DNA of 64,000 nt from positions 1 to 64,000 of the forward strand of contig NZ_JACJOX010000018.1 in assembly GCF_014695775.1 (NCBI RefSeq), written 5' to 3'. Both the position numbers and the translations under genes were made by a program. The DNA is from Leptolyngbya sp. FACHB-60 (GTDB lineage Bacteria; Cyanobacteriota; Cyanobacteriia; Phormidesmidales; Phormidesmidaceae). Shown piece by piece: positions 18,325-27,700 of this stretch. Under the pieces are notes generated by a model, which saw only the letters and a program-made list of their open reading frames with translations, had not been told where the DNA came from and made no database searches. The first letter of the stretch is position 1; each line of letters opens with the position of its first letter.

Positions 18325-19079
18325 TGCCTGCGGGAATGGCGGGGCCAATTTTTCAGCTAGAGGGGGTGAGCTGCCAGTTTGGGGCGGTGGCGGCTCTGAC
18401 CGATTGCAGTCTGGCGATCGCTCCCGGCGAACGAGTGGCGCTGATTGGCCCCAGTGGCGCGGGCAAAAGCACGCTGCTCAGCCTGCTCAACGGTAGCCAG
18501 GCACCCACCGCCGGGCGAGTGGTGATTCTGGGGCAGGAGGTCAATCGCCTCAGCCCCAAAAAGCGACGGCGGATTCAGCGGTTGGTGGGCACGGTCTATC
18601 AGCAGCACCACCTAGTGGGCAACCTGGCCGTGATTCACAATGTCAATGCCGGTCACCTAGGGCGATGGTCGCTGCCGAGGGCGCTGTGGTCGCTGGTATG
18701 GCCCCAGCAGATGCCGACCGCAGCCCAGGCACTTGCCCAGGTGGGCATTGCCGACAAGCTCTACGCCCGCACCGATCGTCTCTCGGGCGGCCAGCAGCAG
18801 CGGGTAGCTCTGGCGCGAGTGCTAGTGCAAGACCCCGCCGCTATTCTGGCGGATGAACCAATTTCAAGTGTGGATCCAGAGCGATCGCGGGCAATGATGG
18901 ATTTGCTGCGTCAGCTCAGCGAGACCACAGGCAAAACCCTCGTGATCAGTCTGCACGAGGTGGAGTTTGCGGTGAAATACTGCGATCGTATCGTTGGCCT
19001 GCGTCAGGGCCAGATTCTCTTTGATGCTCCAGCCACAGAAGTCAGCGCCGCCATGATGACTGACCTCTACCAACTTTAG
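18324..19079 (+). CDS. PhnC-like ABC transporter ATP-binding protein
   Basis: ATPase subunit of an import ABC transporter. It has Walker [11 protein letters not shown]-loop QQHHLVGNL, signature [15 protein letters not shown], Walker B AAILADEP with the following SSVDP, and the switch histidine in VISLHEVEF. The 251-residue length matches PhnC. The GTG start at 18324 shares its first base with the stop of the binding-protein gene, indicating tight coupling. The permease expected in such an operon is missing: the next plus-strand gene is a hydrolase of another family. Confidence 0.9.
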   Translation: MPAGMAGPIFQLEGVSCQFGAVAALTDCSLAIAPGERVALIGPSGAGKSTLLSLLNGSQAPTAGRVVILGQEVNRLSPKKRRRIQRLVGTVYQQHHLVGNLAVIHNVNAGHLGRWSLPRALWSLVWPQQMPTAAQALAQVGIADKLYARTDRLSGGQQQRVALARVLVQDPAAILADEPISSVDPERSRAMMDLLRQLSETTGKTLVISLHEVEFAVKYCDRIVGLRQGQILFDAPATEVSAAMMTDLYQL

Positions 19080-19221
19080 ATCGGCATCCCCCCGCCAAAA
19101 GCGTTATCAAGGGTAGCCGCCAGGCATTTTTGTATTAAAGAATATATGCAAAAGGCAGACTTCCAAGATTAAGTAGTGGTTGCTACAGAGTTTCTCTGTT
19201 ACGCCTGTCTACTGACCCTGA

Positions 19222-19959
19222 ATGAAAATCGCCACCTGGAACCTTGAGCGTGCGCTCCCTGAGTCGGGGCGGGCTGAGCGCCAGCGACAATGGCTCAGCC
19301 GCATCGATGCCGACATTTGGATTTTGACCGAAACTCACCTGGGCATTAGCCCAGGGGCAGATTATTACTCTGTGGCCAGCGGCCTGCCCGCTCGCTCCGG
19401 AGCCGACGGCGAGCGCTGGGTGCAAATCTGGGTCAAGGCCGGGGTGCTAACCCCGTTAGAAACCTCTGACGAGGCCCGCACCGCCGCCGCCCTGCTAACG
19501 CTACCCGACGGCCAGCAATGGGTGCTGTACGGCACCGTGCTGCCATGGTTAGAAAGTGGTTGGCGATCGCACCCTGCCTCCCAAGGCCAAGCCTTTGCCA
19601 CCGCCTTGGCTGCACAGCAGGCCGACTGGCGAAAGCTGCGGGCGAGCTACCCAAAGGCAGCTTTAGTAGTCGCCGGCGACTTCAACCAAGATCTGAACAC
19701 TCTGCATTACTACGGGTCGCGCCAAAACAAGCAGGCCCTGCGGCAGGCCTTGGCCGATGTGGGGTTAGACTGCCTCACCGCCGGAGAAAATGACCCGGTG
19801 CATCAATTGATTTGTGGGCAACACTCCAACATTGACCACATCTGTCTATCCCAAGCTCTACCAGGGCAGTTCCAAAGTTCCTTTGCCTGGCCGCCCCGCC
19901 TTGAGGATTTACGCGGTCTATCCGATCATTTTGGCGTCGGCGTAGACATTCACGTCTAG
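19222..19959 (+). CDS. endonuclease/exonuclease/phosphatase (EEP) family protein
   Basis: Metal-dependent phosphoesterase fold shared by exonuclease III, DNase I and phospholipid phosphatases. The sequence shows the ordered EEP motifs: KIATWNLER (Asn), TETHLG (catalytic Glu), VVAGDFNQD (Asp/Asn pair), and the final SDHFGV (Asp-His). The 245-residue length fits a minimal domain with no signal peptide, so it is likely cytoplasmic. The substrate is unknown. It is convergent with surE, with only 3 bases between the stop codons. Confidence 0.88.
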   Translation: MKIATWNLERALPESGRAERQRQWLSRIDADIWILTETHLGISPGADYYSVASGLPARSGADGERWVQIWVKAGVLTPLETSDEARTAAALLTLPDGQQWVLYGTVLPWLESGWRSHPASQGQAFATALAAQQADWRKLRASYPKAALVVAGDFNQDLNTLHYYGSRQNKQALRQALADVGLDCLTAGENDPVHQLICGQHSNIDHICLSQALPGQFQSSFAWPPRLEDLRGLSDHFGVGVDIHV

Positions 19960-19962
19960 GCG

Positions 19963-20646
19963 CTACCACAGGCAAATTTTGGTCACAGCAATGTTGCCGC
20001 CAAAACAGACGGCTACGTCTGAGTCAGGGTCGTGGCGGCGATCGCCATACTTGCCCATGTAATAAAACTGGCCCTGGTCAACCTTAAACTCGGTGGGCAG
20101 GGGCTGGGTACAGAGGGTGCAAAAGACAATTTCAGGCTCGGCATCGCCCGGCTGTAGGTGGGGCAAATTCACGTTCCAAAAGCACCCCGGCAGCAGCGTC
20201 TCAGCCATTAGCACATCGATCACCTGGGTCGCTAGGCGAGTCGCCAACCCCCAGTCCACCGGGCGGCGATTCTCAATGTAGTGGGAAATTGCCACCCCCG
20301 GCACACGCAGCAGCGCCGCTTCTCGCACGGCAGCCACAGTACCCGACAGGTGAATATCGGCCCCCATGTTACCCCCAACGTTAATGCCCGAGAGCACCCA
20401 AGTGGCCTCTGGGCACAGGTGGCTAAGTGCAACGCGGGTGCAGTCGGCGGGGGTACCGCCAATGGCAAAAGCGCGATCGCTGCGCTGGTCGATGGCGATC
20501 GGGCCGCCCCGGTTCATCTGGTGGCTACAGCCCGAAAGATGCTGGTCAGGGGCCACAACCCAGGTGGAGTAGTTGGCCAAGGCATTGCGTAACGCCTGAA
20601 TGCCCGGCGCATCAATGCCGTCGTCGTTGGTGAGCACAAAGGTCAT
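19963..20646 (-). CDS. surE: 5'/3'-nucleotidase SurE
   Basis: Divalent-metal-dependent survival-protein phosphatase that removes phosphate from nucleoside 5'- and 3'-monophosphates. Its N-terminus TFVLTNDDGIDAPGI carries the metal-binding Asp-Asp pair, and SGINVGGNMGADIHLSGTVAAVREA is the conserved central motif. Length is 227 residues, slightly shorter than E. coli SurE. It is followed upstream by the terminator of hemB, so it has its own promoter. Confidence 0.95.
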   Translation of the reverse strand: MTFVLTNDDGIDAPGIQALRNALANYSTWVVAPDQHLSGCSHQMNRGGPIAIDQRSDRAFAIGGTPADCTRVALSHLCPEATWVLSGINVGGNMGADIHLSGTVAAVREAALLRVPGVAISHYIENRRPVDWGLATRLATQVIDVLMAETLLPGCFWNVNLPHLQPGDAEPEIVFCTLCTQPLPTEFKVDQGQFYYMGKYGDRRHDPDSDVAVCFGGNIAVTKICLW

Positions 20647-20672
20647 GGGTGCAGTAGCAGAAATTCTCTGCC

Positions 20673-20717
20673 AAAAAACTAGAGCGTAGCCCTGCCTATC
20701 ATAGGGCTACGCTCTAG
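20673..20717 (-). terminator. rho-independent terminator of hemB
   Basis: Perfect 15-base arms (20679-20693 and 20703-20717, core GAGCGTAGCCC) around a 9-base loop. On the minus strand six T's follow. It lies 100 bases beyond the hemB stop and separates hemB from surE. Confidence 0.88.
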
Positions 20718-20778
20718 GAATTTCTAACCGGTGGCGGAACCTGACTGAACAGACCTGTTTGACAGGAGCTTTCACATG

Positions 20779-20806
20779 GCGGTGGGCAGTGCCCACCCTA
20801 CCGCCT
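20779..20806. repeat. short palindromic intergenic element
   Basis: GGTGGGC-AGT-GCCCACC forms a perfect 7-base stem, flanked by GGC and GCC at some distance. Very similar GTGGGCA..TGCCCAC elements are widely scattered between genes in cyanobacteria. Here it sits 12-40 bases after the hemB stop. I see no second copy in this window. Confidence 0.45.
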
Positions 20807-20817
20807 ACCGCAGGAGC

Positions 20818-21798
20818 TTAGCCCAGCCAGCGGGCCACGTCTTTGGCGTGGTAGGTCAAAATCAGGTCGGCCCCGGAGCGTTTGAAGCTGGTCATGGTTT
20901 CCATCACCACTTTTTGCTCGTCAATCCAGCCGTTGAGGGCGGCAGCTTTCACCATGGCGTATTCGCCCGACACGTTGTAGGCTGCTACGGGCAGGTTGGT
21001 GGCCTGCTTCACCCGCCAGATGATATCCATGTAGGCCAAAGCGGGCTTCACCATCAGCATATCGGCCCCCTCGGCAATGTCCAGCTCAATTTCTTTGAGG
21101 GCTTCGGTGCCGTTGGCGGGGTCCATCTGGTAGGTGCGGCGATCGCCAAACTGAGGCGCACTCTCGGCGGCATCCCTAAACGGCCCGTAGTAGGCCGAAG
21201 CGTATTTCGCCGCGTAGGAGAGAATGGGCATATCTTCAAAGCCGCTCTCATCAAGCCCAGCGCGAATCGCCTGCACGAAGCCATCCATCATCCCCGATGG
21301 CGCAATGATATCGGCCCCGGCGTTGGCCTGAGCCACGGCGGTTTTCTTCAGCAGTTCTAGGGTGGGGTCGTTGAGTACGCGGCCGCTGAGGTCGCCCACC
21401 TCCAGATAGCCACAGTGGCCGTGGGAGGTGTACTCGCACAGGCAAGTGTCAACAATCACCATTAGGTCAGGCACCGCTTCTTTGACGGCGGTGGTGGCCT
21501 TTTGCACAATGCCGCAGTCGTGCCAAGCCCCGGTAGCGTCGATGTCTTTTTCGTCGGGAATGCCAAACAGAATGATGGCAGGAATGCCCAGATCGTAGAC
21601 TTCCTTAGCTTCTTCTACAATTTTGTCGATGGAAAGTTGGTAGACTCCCGGCATCGACGAGACTTCCTTCGCCACCTGGTCGCCCGGCACAGCAAACAGG
21701 GGATAAATCAGATCGGCCTGGGTCACCAAAGTCTCTTGCACCATGCGGCGAAGTTGCGGGTGCTGGCGCAGACGGCGAGGGCGATGGGTCGGAAACAT
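20818..21798 (-). CDS. hemB: porphobilinogen synthase (delta-aminolevulinic acid dehydratase)
   Basis: Joins two molecules of 5-aminolevulinate into porphobilinogen, feeding haem, chlorophyll and bilin synthesis. The 326-residue protein has the two catalytic lysine regions ([19 protein letters not shown] and [10 protein letters not shown]) and the cysteine-type metal site [14 protein letters not shown] (Cys119, 121, 129), which indicates a zinc-using enzyme. The ATG at 21798 starts [11 protein letters not shown], a usual N-terminus. A structured inverted-repeat region lies 64-109 bases upstream. A strong terminator follows. Confidence 0.97.
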   Translation of the reverse strand: MFPTHRPRRLRQHPQLRRMVQETLVTQADLIYPLFAVPGDQVAKEVSSMPGVYQLSIDKIVEEAKEVYDLGIPAIILFGIPDEKDIDATGAWHDCGIVQKATTAVKEAVPDLMVIVDTCLCEYTSHGHCGYLEVGDLSGRVLNDPTLELLKKTAVAQANAGADIIAPSGMMDGFVQAIRAGLDESGFEDMPILSYAAKYASAYYGPFRDAAESAPQFGDRRTYQMDPANGTEALKEIELDIAEGADMLMVKPALAYMDIIWRVKQATNLPVAAYNVSGEYAMVKAAALNGWIDEQKVVMETMTSFKRSGADLILTYHAKDVARWLG

Positions 21799-21861
21799 AG
21801 CCTGTAGTGTGATGAGGATTTATCTAAAAATGAAGCTTCATTAAACTAAAGCTCTATTTAG

Positions 21862-21907
21862 GGCCTAAAACAAGCGCTTGGTTACGTTCCGTAACTAAGT
21901 TTAGGCC
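21862..21907 (-). promoter_or_regulatory. nested inverted repeats upstream of hemB
   Basis: An outer 8-base stem GGCCTAAA (21862-21869) / TTTAGGCC (21900-21907) encloses two smaller hairpins: the palindrome CAAGCGCTTG and GTTACG-TTC-CGTAAC. The arrangement can fold as a three-way junction in RNA or as a cruciform in DNA. It lies in the likely leader or promoter region of hemB. Confidence 0.4.
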
Positions 21908-22184
21908 AGTCCAGAGTTCACCTGTCACGCGGCGTAGGCGTAGGGGGTGGATGGAGTCTACTTTTTTGGGGGGCCTGGCCCAAACTAGACGGGCTTAGCT
22001 TAGTGAACCAGGACAACGGCGATCGCCCCGCATCCTCCTCCCCCGCCAAACAGCCCAAACCCAACCTCCCAACCCATTTACCCAAGGCAGCCAAGATTTT
22101 TTTGGGTCGTGTTGCAAAATCCCCAGGACAGTGTGCTATGTTTATAAGCCGTGTCCGGTAAACAACTGCACACGCCCCGCAAGG

Positions 22185-22256
22185 GGGTCGCTAGCTCAGC
22201 GGTAGAGCACTCGGCTTTTAACCGATTGGTCCTGGGTTCGAATCCCAGGCGACCCA
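22185..22256 (+). tRNA. tRNA-Lys (anticodon UUU)
   Basis: A 72-base cloverleaf. The acceptor stem is GGGTCGC / GCGACCC, the D arm is GCTCAGCGGTAGAGC, the anticodon loop CTTTTAA has TTT at 22217-22219, and the T arm is CCTGGGTTCGAATCCCAGG. The outermost pair of the anticodon stem is mismatched. CCA is not encoded, which is usual in cyanobacteria. It reads AAA and AAG. Confidence 0.97.
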
Positions 22257-22352
22257 TAGTTATAGTTTGGTCTTAGTCTGCCTTCCGGTAGCAAAGTTCA
22301 CGGTTCCTGTCCCCCAGTGTTTTATGATGGGTCAAACAGCAGGGCAAACACA

Positions 22353-22376
22353 CCCCAGCTGGGTGGGGAGTTCTTT
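22353..22376 (+). terminator. weak hairpin with T-run, possible terminator after tRNA-Lys
   Basis: CCCC (22353-22356) and GGGG (22365-22368) pair around AGCTGGGT, and AGTTCTTTT follows. It lies about 100 bases after the tRNA. The stem is short, so the call is tentative. Confidence 0.3.
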
Positions 22377-22503
22377 TAAGCTTGACTTTAGCTTGTCCAA
22401 ACATTTCGTTATATATCCATCGATCTATCCTAAGATTGATGAGTAAGGCTACCTACTGAAACGTCTGAAGGCCTAACGGCAAGAACACACTAGGAGGATT
22501 TTT

Positions 22504-23583
22504 ATGGCGCTTGTCTCACTGAGGCTACTGCTCGATCACGCGGCTGAGAATGGCTACGGCATTCCGGCCTACAACGTAAACAACCTGGAGCAAATCCTGG
22601 CGATCATGAAGGCGGCGGATGACACCGACAGCCCCGTGATTTTGCAGGCCTCTCGCGGTGCTCGCTCCTACGCTGGCGAAAACTTCCTGCGTCACCTGGT
22701 GCTCGCTGCGGTTGAAACCTACCCCCACATTCCTGTGGTGATGCACCAAGACCACGGCAACTCGCCCGCCACTTGCTATTCGGCGCTGCGCAACGGCTTT
22801 ACCAGCGTCATGATGGACGGCTCTCTAGAAGCTGACGCCAAAACCCCCGCCAGCTTTGACTACAACGCCGCCGTTACGGGTGAAGTGGTGAAAGTAGCCC
22901 ACGCCATCGGTTGCAGCGTGGAAGGCGAACTGGGCTGCCTCGGCTCCCTCGAAACCGGCGCCGGCGAAGCAGAAGACGGCCACGGCTTTGAGGGCACCCT
23001 CAGCCACGATCAGCTGCTGACCGACCCCGATGAAGCCGTGCAGTTTGTGGAAGCTACCCAGGTAGATGCTCTGGCCGTTGCCATCGGCACCAGCCACGGC
23101 GCGTACAAGTTCACCCGCAAGCCCACTGGCGAGATCTTGGCCATCAGCCGCATCGAAGAAATTCACCGCCGCCTGCCTAACACCCACCTGGTTATGCACG
23201 GATCTTCCTCTGTGCCCCAGAAGTGGCTCGATATGATCAACGAGTACGGTGGTCAAATTCCTGAGACCTACGGCGTGCCCATCGAAGAAATTCAAAAGGG
23301 CATCAAGAGCGGCGTGCGCAAGGTGAATATTGACACCGATAACCGTCTGGCCATCACCGCTGCTATCCGCGAAGCGGCCTTCAAGGATCCGTCTAACTTT
23401 GATCCTCGCCACTTTATGAAGCCCTCGATGACGTACATGACCGAAGTCTGTGCTGAGCGCTACGACGCCTTTGGCACTGCCGGTCAGGCCAGCAAGATCA
23501 AGCAAGAGCCCGTGGAAGTTTACGCTGCTAAGTACGCCAAGGGCGAGCTTGACGCTAAGGTTTCCACTACCGCTGCGGTCTAG
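22504..23583 (+). CDS. class II fructose-bisphosphate aldolase
   Basis: Zinc-dependent aldolase that interconverts fructose-1,6-bisphosphate and the triose phosphates, in cyanobacteria also sedoheptulose-1,7-bisphosphate in the Calvin cycle. The 359-residue protein starts [26 protein letters not shown] and shows the metal-site HQDHGNS and the GTSHGAYKF and [10 protein letters not shown] loops. It is the Calvin-cycle subtype of class IIB (often called cbbA or fda). The ATG follows a strong AGGAGG seven bases upstream. A terminator follows. Confidence 0.96.
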   Translation: MALVSLRLLLDHAAENGYGIPAYNVNNLEQILAIMKAADDTDSPVILQASRGARSYAGENFLRHLVLAAVETYPHIPVVMHQDHGNSPATCYSALRNGFTSVMMDGSLEADAKTPASFDYNAAVTGEVVKVAHAIGCSVEGELGCLGSLETGAGEAEDGHGFEGTLSHDQLLTDPDEAVQFVEATQVDALAVAIGTSHGAYKFTRKPTGEILAISRIEEIHRRLPNTHLVMHGSSSVPQKWLDMINEYGGQIPETYGVPIEEIQKGIKSGVRKVNIDTDNRLAITAAIREAAFKDPSNFDPRHFMKPSMTYMTEVCAERYDAFGTAGQASKIKQEPVEVYAAKYAKGELDAKVSTTAAV

Positions 23584-23632
23584 TCAAGCCATAGGTCAGT
23601 TCCGTGAAGGGGCTGACGTTACCTGAACCAAC

Positions 23633-23667
23633 ACAGGGCTTCTTCGTTTGAGGGAGCCCTGTTTTTT
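23633..23667 (+). terminator. rho-independent terminator of the aldolase gene
   Basis: ACAGGGCT and AGCCCTGT pair around a 14-base loop, followed by TTTTTT. It lies 50 bases after the aldolase stop. Confidence 0.85.
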
Positions 23668-23772
23668 GGGACTATAGCCAGATAGCAGCCTAGTTTTTGG
23701 CTTTGTCAGCTTTCTGTGTTCTAAACTATCTGGCCAACGCTACATTTTGCTATTCCTGCGCTGGTATCTGCT

Positions 23773-24651
23773 ATGCCCCTTACTACTCCCCGAGAAATTC
23801 TGGCGGCGCTGCTGCCTTACCTCAAGACTGCTGGAGCCTATGCCCAGCAGGTTCAGGCTCAGATTGCAGCCCAGCCCGACAAAGACGGCAAGGGCGACAA
23901 TTTTTTTGCCTCAGCCCTCAGCGATGCAGATCTGTCCATTCAAACCATGATGGAGGTGGTGCTGCTGGGGCTGTTTCCCTCGGTGCGCTTCTACGGCGAA
24001 GAGCATGAACAAACCTACAACACTAAGTACTTTCGCGCCATTGATCTAGGGCCACAGGGCGACTATTTGCTCACCCTCGACCCCATCGACGGCACCCAGT
24101 TTTACCTAGATGGCCACTCGAACTACCAGATTATTCTGGGAGTTCTTAATGCGGATGAGTACGAAGCGGCGCTCGCCATAACCCCTAGTCAAGACCTCTA
24201 TTACTACACCCTACGGGGCGAGGGCACATTTATGGGGAGCCTGGCTCAGTCTCTCGATGACTGCACCCAGATCAAAGTTCAAAGCCCTACTCCAGCCATC
24301 TGTTTGGGGTGGCAAATGGGAGATCTGGTGCCCTATGTGAGCGATCGCTACCGGGTTTACCACACCAAAACCGACTACTCCAAAGAGACCCAGATTCCCA
24401 ACTTTAACGGTCTGCTCAGCGGCGATTTGGCCGGGGCTGTGCTGGCCAAAGGGCAGTTTCTTGACGGAGCCGTGCTAGCCTTTATGGCCCAAGAAATGGG
24501 GTTTATTGTCACCACATTCACAGGCGACCCGCCGCCGCCGCTGCACACCTGTAGCAACTACCTGAGACCGGGCATGGTGATCGGCAGCTCTAAAGCCGTA
24601 CATAGCGATCTATTGGCCGCTGTCACCGCTGCCAGAGTAGTTGGATCCTAA
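23773..24651 (+). CDS. inositol monophosphatase family protein
   Basis: Mg-dependent, Li-sensitive phosphatase fold. Metal-binding motifs are visible: FYGEEHE (Glu) and the DPIDGTQFY signature, the second matching the family pattern D-P-(I/L)-D-G-T. Near the C-terminus the usual WD-x-A/G motif is replaced by QFLDGAVLAFM, so an aspartate is kept but not the tryptophan. Length (292) is slightly above average. Natural substrates of this branch (inositol phosphate, 3'-phosphoadenylate, fructose bisphosphate) cannot be decided here. Downstream bases contain several copies of GTTTTGAG without a clean terminator. Confidence 0.85.
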   Translation: MPLTTPREILAALLPYLKTAGAYAQQVQAQIAAQPDKDGKGDNFFASALSDADLSIQTMMEVVLLGLFPSVRFYGEEHEQTYNTKYFRAIDLGPQGDYLLTLDPIDGTQFYLDGHSNYQIILGVLNADEYEAALAITPSQDLYYYTLRGEGTFMGSLAQSLDDCTQIKVQSPTPAICLGWQMGDLVPYVSDRYRVYHTKTDYSKETQIPNFNGLLSGDLAGAVLAKGQFLDGAVLAFMAQEMGFIVTTFTGDPPPPLHTCSNYLRPGMVIGSSKAVHSDLLAAVTAARVVGS

Positions 24652-24756
24652 AAATTCAGCAGCTTAGAGCAGAGAGTTTTGAGTTCTCAGTTTTGAGTTT
24701 TGAGTTGACCAATCAATTCAAACTTAAAATTCAACATTCAAAACTTCTCCCCTCCC

Positions 24757-27700
24757 CTACTGCCAGGCATCTAAGTCTTGGCCCCAGCTTTGAGTGAGCT
24801 GGAGCCACTGACCGCGGCGGCGCTCCACATCGGCGGCAATCCAGATCAGGGCAACGCCGACTAAAATGCCGACTACCCACTTGATGAAGGGAAAGGCGGC
24901 GTTAAGCACCACCAGCTGATTGAGGGCGTTGAGGGCAAAAACAACGGTGCCCGCGTAGAGCAGGGCGCGAATGCGCAGCAGGAGCCCGGCAGCGATCGCC
25001 CCTAAAGCCATCGCCCCCACCGGCAGCCCCGCCCAGCGTTCGGTTAAAAGCGCCGTGAGCAAAATCATCGCCAGGGCAATCAGCCGCAGCCAGTGGCGTT
25101 GTTCTTTACCCCCAGGCCGTTTCAGCGCTGGGTCGACCTGAGCGATGTAGAGCAGGGCCAGCCCCAGGGGCAGTACCCAGGCAAGGCTGTCGTCAATGGA
25201 TCGAGTCTCAAGCCAGACCCAGATCGCCCAGGCCGCACAGAGGACTGAGAGGTAAGACAGGCGAATCTTGCCGCTGTGCCAGGCCAGCCAGCCATAGAAC
25301 CCGGTCAGCACCCACAGGGTGGGAATGTGATCAAACCCTCCCGTGAGCAGAGTAATCAACAGCGGGAGAACTACGGCCATCACCCGCCAGGGACGCTGGG
25401 GCCAGCCCCAGGTAGCCCAGGGTAGCCAATACACGGGCACGGCCACGGCACAGGCCACTACGCCCCACCAGTTATCGAGGAATCCTAGCGTTGGGAACAG
25501 CGATCGCCCCAGGGCAAACCAGCCCACCAGCTCACCTAAGCCAGCGTAGACCCAGGCAGTCTTGACTGCGCTAGAAGCTCCCAGCCGTCCCTGGCTGAGG
25601 GCGTAGAGCACTAGGGCAGTGGCGATCGCTAACCCCAACCACCACAAGGTAGCCTCGACAAACTCGAAGCCAATGCCGCCCCCCAGCATCAGCAGACTGC
25701 CGATAAACCAATGTAGGTGAGCCGCCCAAACCAGTTCTACCTGGGGAATTCCCAGGGTGCGATCGAGCTGCCCTGCCGCCAGTCGATACAAGGTCATGAT
25801 CAGCGCTGCAACTCCCGCTAGCACCAGCAGAGCATCGGCCGCTTCGCCACCAGAACCTTGCAGCATCTGGTAAATCACCAGCTCATACCACCCTACCGAC
25901 AGCAGCCCCAAGGCGAGCCAGCGAGCCAAGGCGGTTTGGGAACGTCGCCCCACTTCTAGCACCAGCAGGGCCGCGACTACGACGAGCCAGCCCGTCCAGG
26001 CCGTGGCCGTATAGGCGCGTAGAGCTAAGGCTAACCCGGCATAGAGCAGCGTCAGGGTTTGCAAGGGGGGGACCAAGGCCGGGCGAGAACGTCCGACAAT
26101 AGCTGCCAAAGCTAGGGCGATCGCCCCCAGCCCCAAAGTCGGCACCGCCAAAGAAACCACTGCGGGATAGCGCTCAATTACGATCCCGGCTACCAGCAGT
26201 TCTATCCCCCAACCTGCCAGGTAAATAGTGAGAGGCCTCACAGTTCCCCAATAGCGGAGGACCAGAGACGCCAAGAATGCAGCCAGAACAGCAATGATCA
26301 AGGGGCGAGGTTCACGCCAGCCGAGGTAGTAGAAGGAAACTGCAAAAGTAGACAGGGTCAGTAAGCCAATGGCCAGGATGTGACCCCAGCGATCGCAAGC
26401 CACCCGATACAACCCTGACAGCGACGGCGTTTCAGCATCTTGGTGCATGGGCAGCAATCGCCAGGCAAGCCATAGGGCTGCCGTCAGCCCCACTGTCACC
26501 AGTCCCCAGTCGGCCAAATGGCGAGGAAAGCCCGTAATCCAGTCTGCCAGACTGCTATAGACCCAGCCCGTGGCAAAGCCCACCGCCAGAAATGCTACCC
26601 CCGGTCGCCGGTAGAAAGTGCTATTCACCCCCGTCAGGGCCGTTGTCGAACCCAGGCCCACCAGCCGTGTCCAAGGTAAGCCCAGGGTAAAGGGCAGCGC
26701 AATGCCTGTAGTCAGCACGCTAGCGCGGTGACGACCGATCAGCATCAACACCAGCGGTATTACCAGACCCACCCAGCTTGTGCTGGCACGCCAGCCGCTA
26801 TCGACCAGGTCTGCCCACAGCAGCGCGTAGCTGAGAGTAGACAGACCGATCCCATAGAGCCAGGCCGTACGGCCCCAAAGGTCACGAAGACCCTTGCTCA
26901 GCACCAGAGCCACCGTAGCCAGAGCCACCATAACCACGACCCAGTGGGCCAATGGCAGGTTTGGCCAGCGATCGCCAATGGCTACCACAATACTCCCCAA
27001 GGCCAAGCCGTAGGTGACGACAATGCGCCACTGAGCGGGGGAAAAGCGCCGCAGCGTTACCACCAGCGCCGTGATCGTAGAGGCGATCAAATTCACCACC
27101 AGCACCGGGCCGCTGGCCAGGCTGATCAACGTCAATACAAGATTGCTGCCCAGGGCAATGCCATCACTAAAGTGGCTCAGCTTCAGCTTGTCTCGCCGCC
27201 GGTACCAGTCGGCTAGGGCCACCATCCCCACCACGTAGGGAAATAGCGAAATTCCTAGCAGTGGCCAGGTGCCAGCCGCAAATTCATCCAACTTAGCCAG
27301 GGGGACAAGCAGGGGCTGCCGCAACGATAGGGGCAGCATCTCCCAGCCGACGAAGCCGAGCTGGACGGCGATCGCGTAGGCGATCAGCAAATCCCGCCGC
27401 TTGCCCAATTTGCCTAACGCCTGAATACGCAGCGCCAGCCCGAGCAGCCCGATGCCTAACGCCTGGATGAGCCAATCGGCGATCGCCAGCAGCCAACCCC
27501 ACCACAGCAGCCCCCGCCCCAGCGCAATTCCGCCGCGAAAGGGCCGGTCTGTGGCAATTCCCAGTTGTGAATTGGCTTCTGCAGTAGGCTCGACCTCGGG
27601 TTTGAGCGCCAGCCGTCGCTGACCCAGCCACACCAAGGTGGCTCCGTAGAGGCCAAAGGCCAGGCCAAACTGCCCCGCCTGAATCGACTCCCCTGGAGAT

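Noticed and set aside
24652..24756. Repeated GTTTTGAG / TTCAAAAC-type words after the phosphatase gene
   Set aside because: AT-rich simple pattern common in cyanobacterial spacers; no regular unit, so not called a repeat array or CRISPR.
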